Source of the DNA: Limobrevibacterium gyesilva
Lineage (GTDB): Bacteria > Pseudomonadota > Alphaproteobacteria > Acetobacterales > Acetobacteraceae
Reading direction: 5' to 3'
Length of the DNA stretch: 64,000 nt
NCBI RefSeq assembly: GCF_025989185.1
Contig: NZ_JAPDNT010000005.1
Coordinates: 1 to 64,000, forward strand
Shown: piece after piece, positions 62,907 through 64,000 of the stretch
Position numbering within the stretch: position 1 is the stretch's first letter
How the letters are laid out: every line of letters starts with the position of its first letter
Translations under genes and position numbers: made by a program
The notes under the pieces: generated by a model
What the model was told of the DNA's origin: nothing
What the model saw: only the letters and a program-made list of their open reading frames with translations
The model's database searches: none

Positions 62907-64000
62907 ATGGCCAGGACGATCAGCAGCACCATTATCGGCCCGGTTGTTCTCCGTGCCACGGACAATCCCCTCACGATCACCAGCACCGGCTCCGTGATCT
63001 CGTTTGGCACCGGAATCGACGGCATCGATGGTCCAGCGCTCACGACGTGGTCCATTGCCAATGACGGCAAGGTCACCTCGTCGGGCGGCATCGGCATATC
63101 ACTTGCCAGCAGCGGCACGATCAACAATGGGCCGACGCGCGGGATTGCCGCTGCCATCTCCGGGAGCACATTCGGCATCTCGATCGCAGGCGCCAATGGG
63201 ACCGTCACGAATGCCGGCAAGATATCCGGGCAAACCGGGGTTCTTCTGCAGTCGGGCGGCCGCGTCACCAATGCGTCCGGCGCGTCGATCACATCCAGCA
63301 AGTTCGGCGTCCAGATCCAACACGGCGTCGGGGCGGTCGTAAACGCCGGCACCATCGTCGCCACGCCGCCCAACTCCGGCGTGCTCACCTACGGCGTCGC
63401 ACTCACGGGCGGCGGCACCGTGACCAACACCGGCACGATCCAGGGCAGCGAGGATGGCGTCATTCTACAGGGCGGCAGCGGGACGGTCGTGAATTCCGGT
63501 GGTATCACCGGAACGGTCGACGACGGCGTTGCCCTGCTGAACGGCGGCAGCGTCACCAACAATGCGACAGGCAAGATCTCCGGTCAGGGTACGCTCGGCG
63601 GCGGCGTCTTCATCACCGGCAGTACCGGTACGGTCGTGAACAGCGGCAGCATCACGGGCGCCAACCATATCGGCGTCCTGCTCTCGGCCGGCGGCAGCAT
63701 CTCGAACGCCGCGTCGGCGTCGATTGCCGGCTACTCCTCTGGCATCTTCGTGAATGCCGGCGCCGCGACGGTGACGAATTCCGGCAGCATCAGCTCGTCG
63801 GGCGCGAACGGTACCGGCGTCTATCTCGAGGGCGGCGGCCTCATCACGAACAATACGGGCGGGAACATCTCCGGCCACAAGTTCGGCGTGTTCACGGAAT
63901 TCGCTCTCGGCACGATCGTGAACTCCGCCAGCATATCGGGCGGGACGTATGACGGCATCGTCATGGGGCTCGGGGGCAGCATCACCAATAACGTGGGCGG
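62907..64000 (+). CDS. Beta-helix repeat surface/secreted protein, 3' end outside the window
   Basis: Reading from the ATG at 62907 (GGGGA binding site at 62895), 364 codons stay open to the window edge. The protein (MARTISSTIIGPVVLRATDN) consists of repeated Gly/Ser/Thr/Asn-rich units of about 20-25 residues with patterns such as GTVTNAGKISG, GGSVTNNATGKISG and GTVVNSGSITG. This is the signature of a right-handed beta-helix like autotransporter passengers or filamentous-haemagglutinin stalks. Related stalks in Acetobacteraceae often end in a Hint domain, which would match the two neighbouring Hint genes; that part is inference, as the end is not visible. No standard signal peptide is present at the N-terminus. 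Confidence 0.85.
   Translation, partial: MARTISSTIIGPVVLRATDNPLTITSTGSVISFGTGIDGIDGPALTTWSIANDGKVTSSGGIGISLASSGTINNGPTRGIAAAISGSTFGISIAGANGTVTNAGKISGQTGVLLQSGGRVTNASGASITSSKFGVQIQHGVGAVVNAGTIVATPPNSGVLTYGVALTGGGTVTNTGTIQGSEDGVILQGGSGTVVNSGGITGTVDDGVALLNGGSVTNNATGKISGQGTLGGGVFITGSTGTVVNSGSITGANHIGVLLSAGGSISNAASASIAGYSSGIFVNAGAATVTNSGSISSSGANGTGVYLEGGGLITNNTGGNISGHKFGVFTEFALGTIVNSASISGGTYDGIVMGLGGSITNNVG

Overview
The window is high-GC DNA (AT-rich only in a few short promoter-like stretches) with dense alphaproteobacterial gene content. The stand-alone Hint-domain proteins, the repetitive beta-helix protein, the PrpD/Liv and Dpp catabolic clusters and the NnrS/FdxA pair suggest a Rhodospirillales organism, probably Acetobacteraceae. 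This placement is an inference from gene families; no rRNA or tRNA gene was seen.

Layout. (1) 1-3.3 kb: the 5' end of an exported-protein gene, then a decayed mobile-element zone holding a frameshifted serine recombinase with an expanded hexanucleotide repeat and a degenerate IS3-type element, apparently bracketed by 12-bp inverted ends. (2) 3.4-19.3 kb: a catabolic cluster for an unknown substrate. It has a complete Dpp/Opp-type ABC importer split in two blocks, two paralogous binding proteins, two hydrolases, an aldo/keto reductase, an aldehyde dehydrogenase, an AA_synth-family protein, two unrecognised proteins and a GntR/FCD regulator. Four promoters in it share one GTATAC-centred operator-like motif. 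(3) 19.3-33.3 kb: a second catabolic cluster with a LysR regulator, a complete Liv-type importer (LivM-LivG fused, two binding proteins), two MmgE/PrpD proteins, two SDRs, a 3-hydroxyisobutyrate-dehydrogenase-like enzyme, a carboxymuconolactone-decarboxylase-like protein and an MBL-fold lactonase-like hydrolase. (4) 33.4-52.9 kb: a stress, respiration and envelope region with B12-dependent ribonucleotide reductase, an AhpD-like protein, an orphan cytochrome oxidase subunit I, NnrS-FdxA, two related lipoproteins flanking a beta-barrel protein, PqiABC, small membrane proteins, a K-channel-like protein, a DUF1254 protein and an NfeD-slipin pair. FNR/DNR-type boxes occur here and again at 62.4 kb.

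(5) 53.4-58.8 kb is the most striking part: a compact class I lanthipeptide-type cluster. A 274-residue precursor-like protein carries all 35 of its cysteines in a Thr/Cys-only C-terminal half built partly of 16-residue repeats. It is followed by a LanC cyclase with all zinc and catalytic residues and by a full-length LanB dehydratase. No dedicated protease or exporter is visible. (6) 59.0-64.0 kb: two convergent secreted-type proteins with different catalytic-looking N-terminal domains but nearly the same Hint domain, then a beta-helix repeat protein that runs off the right edge.

The two transport clusters probably each import a small organic acid or peptide-like compound and oxidise or hydrolyse it. 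The 53-64 kb part looks like an accessory secretion and natural-product island.
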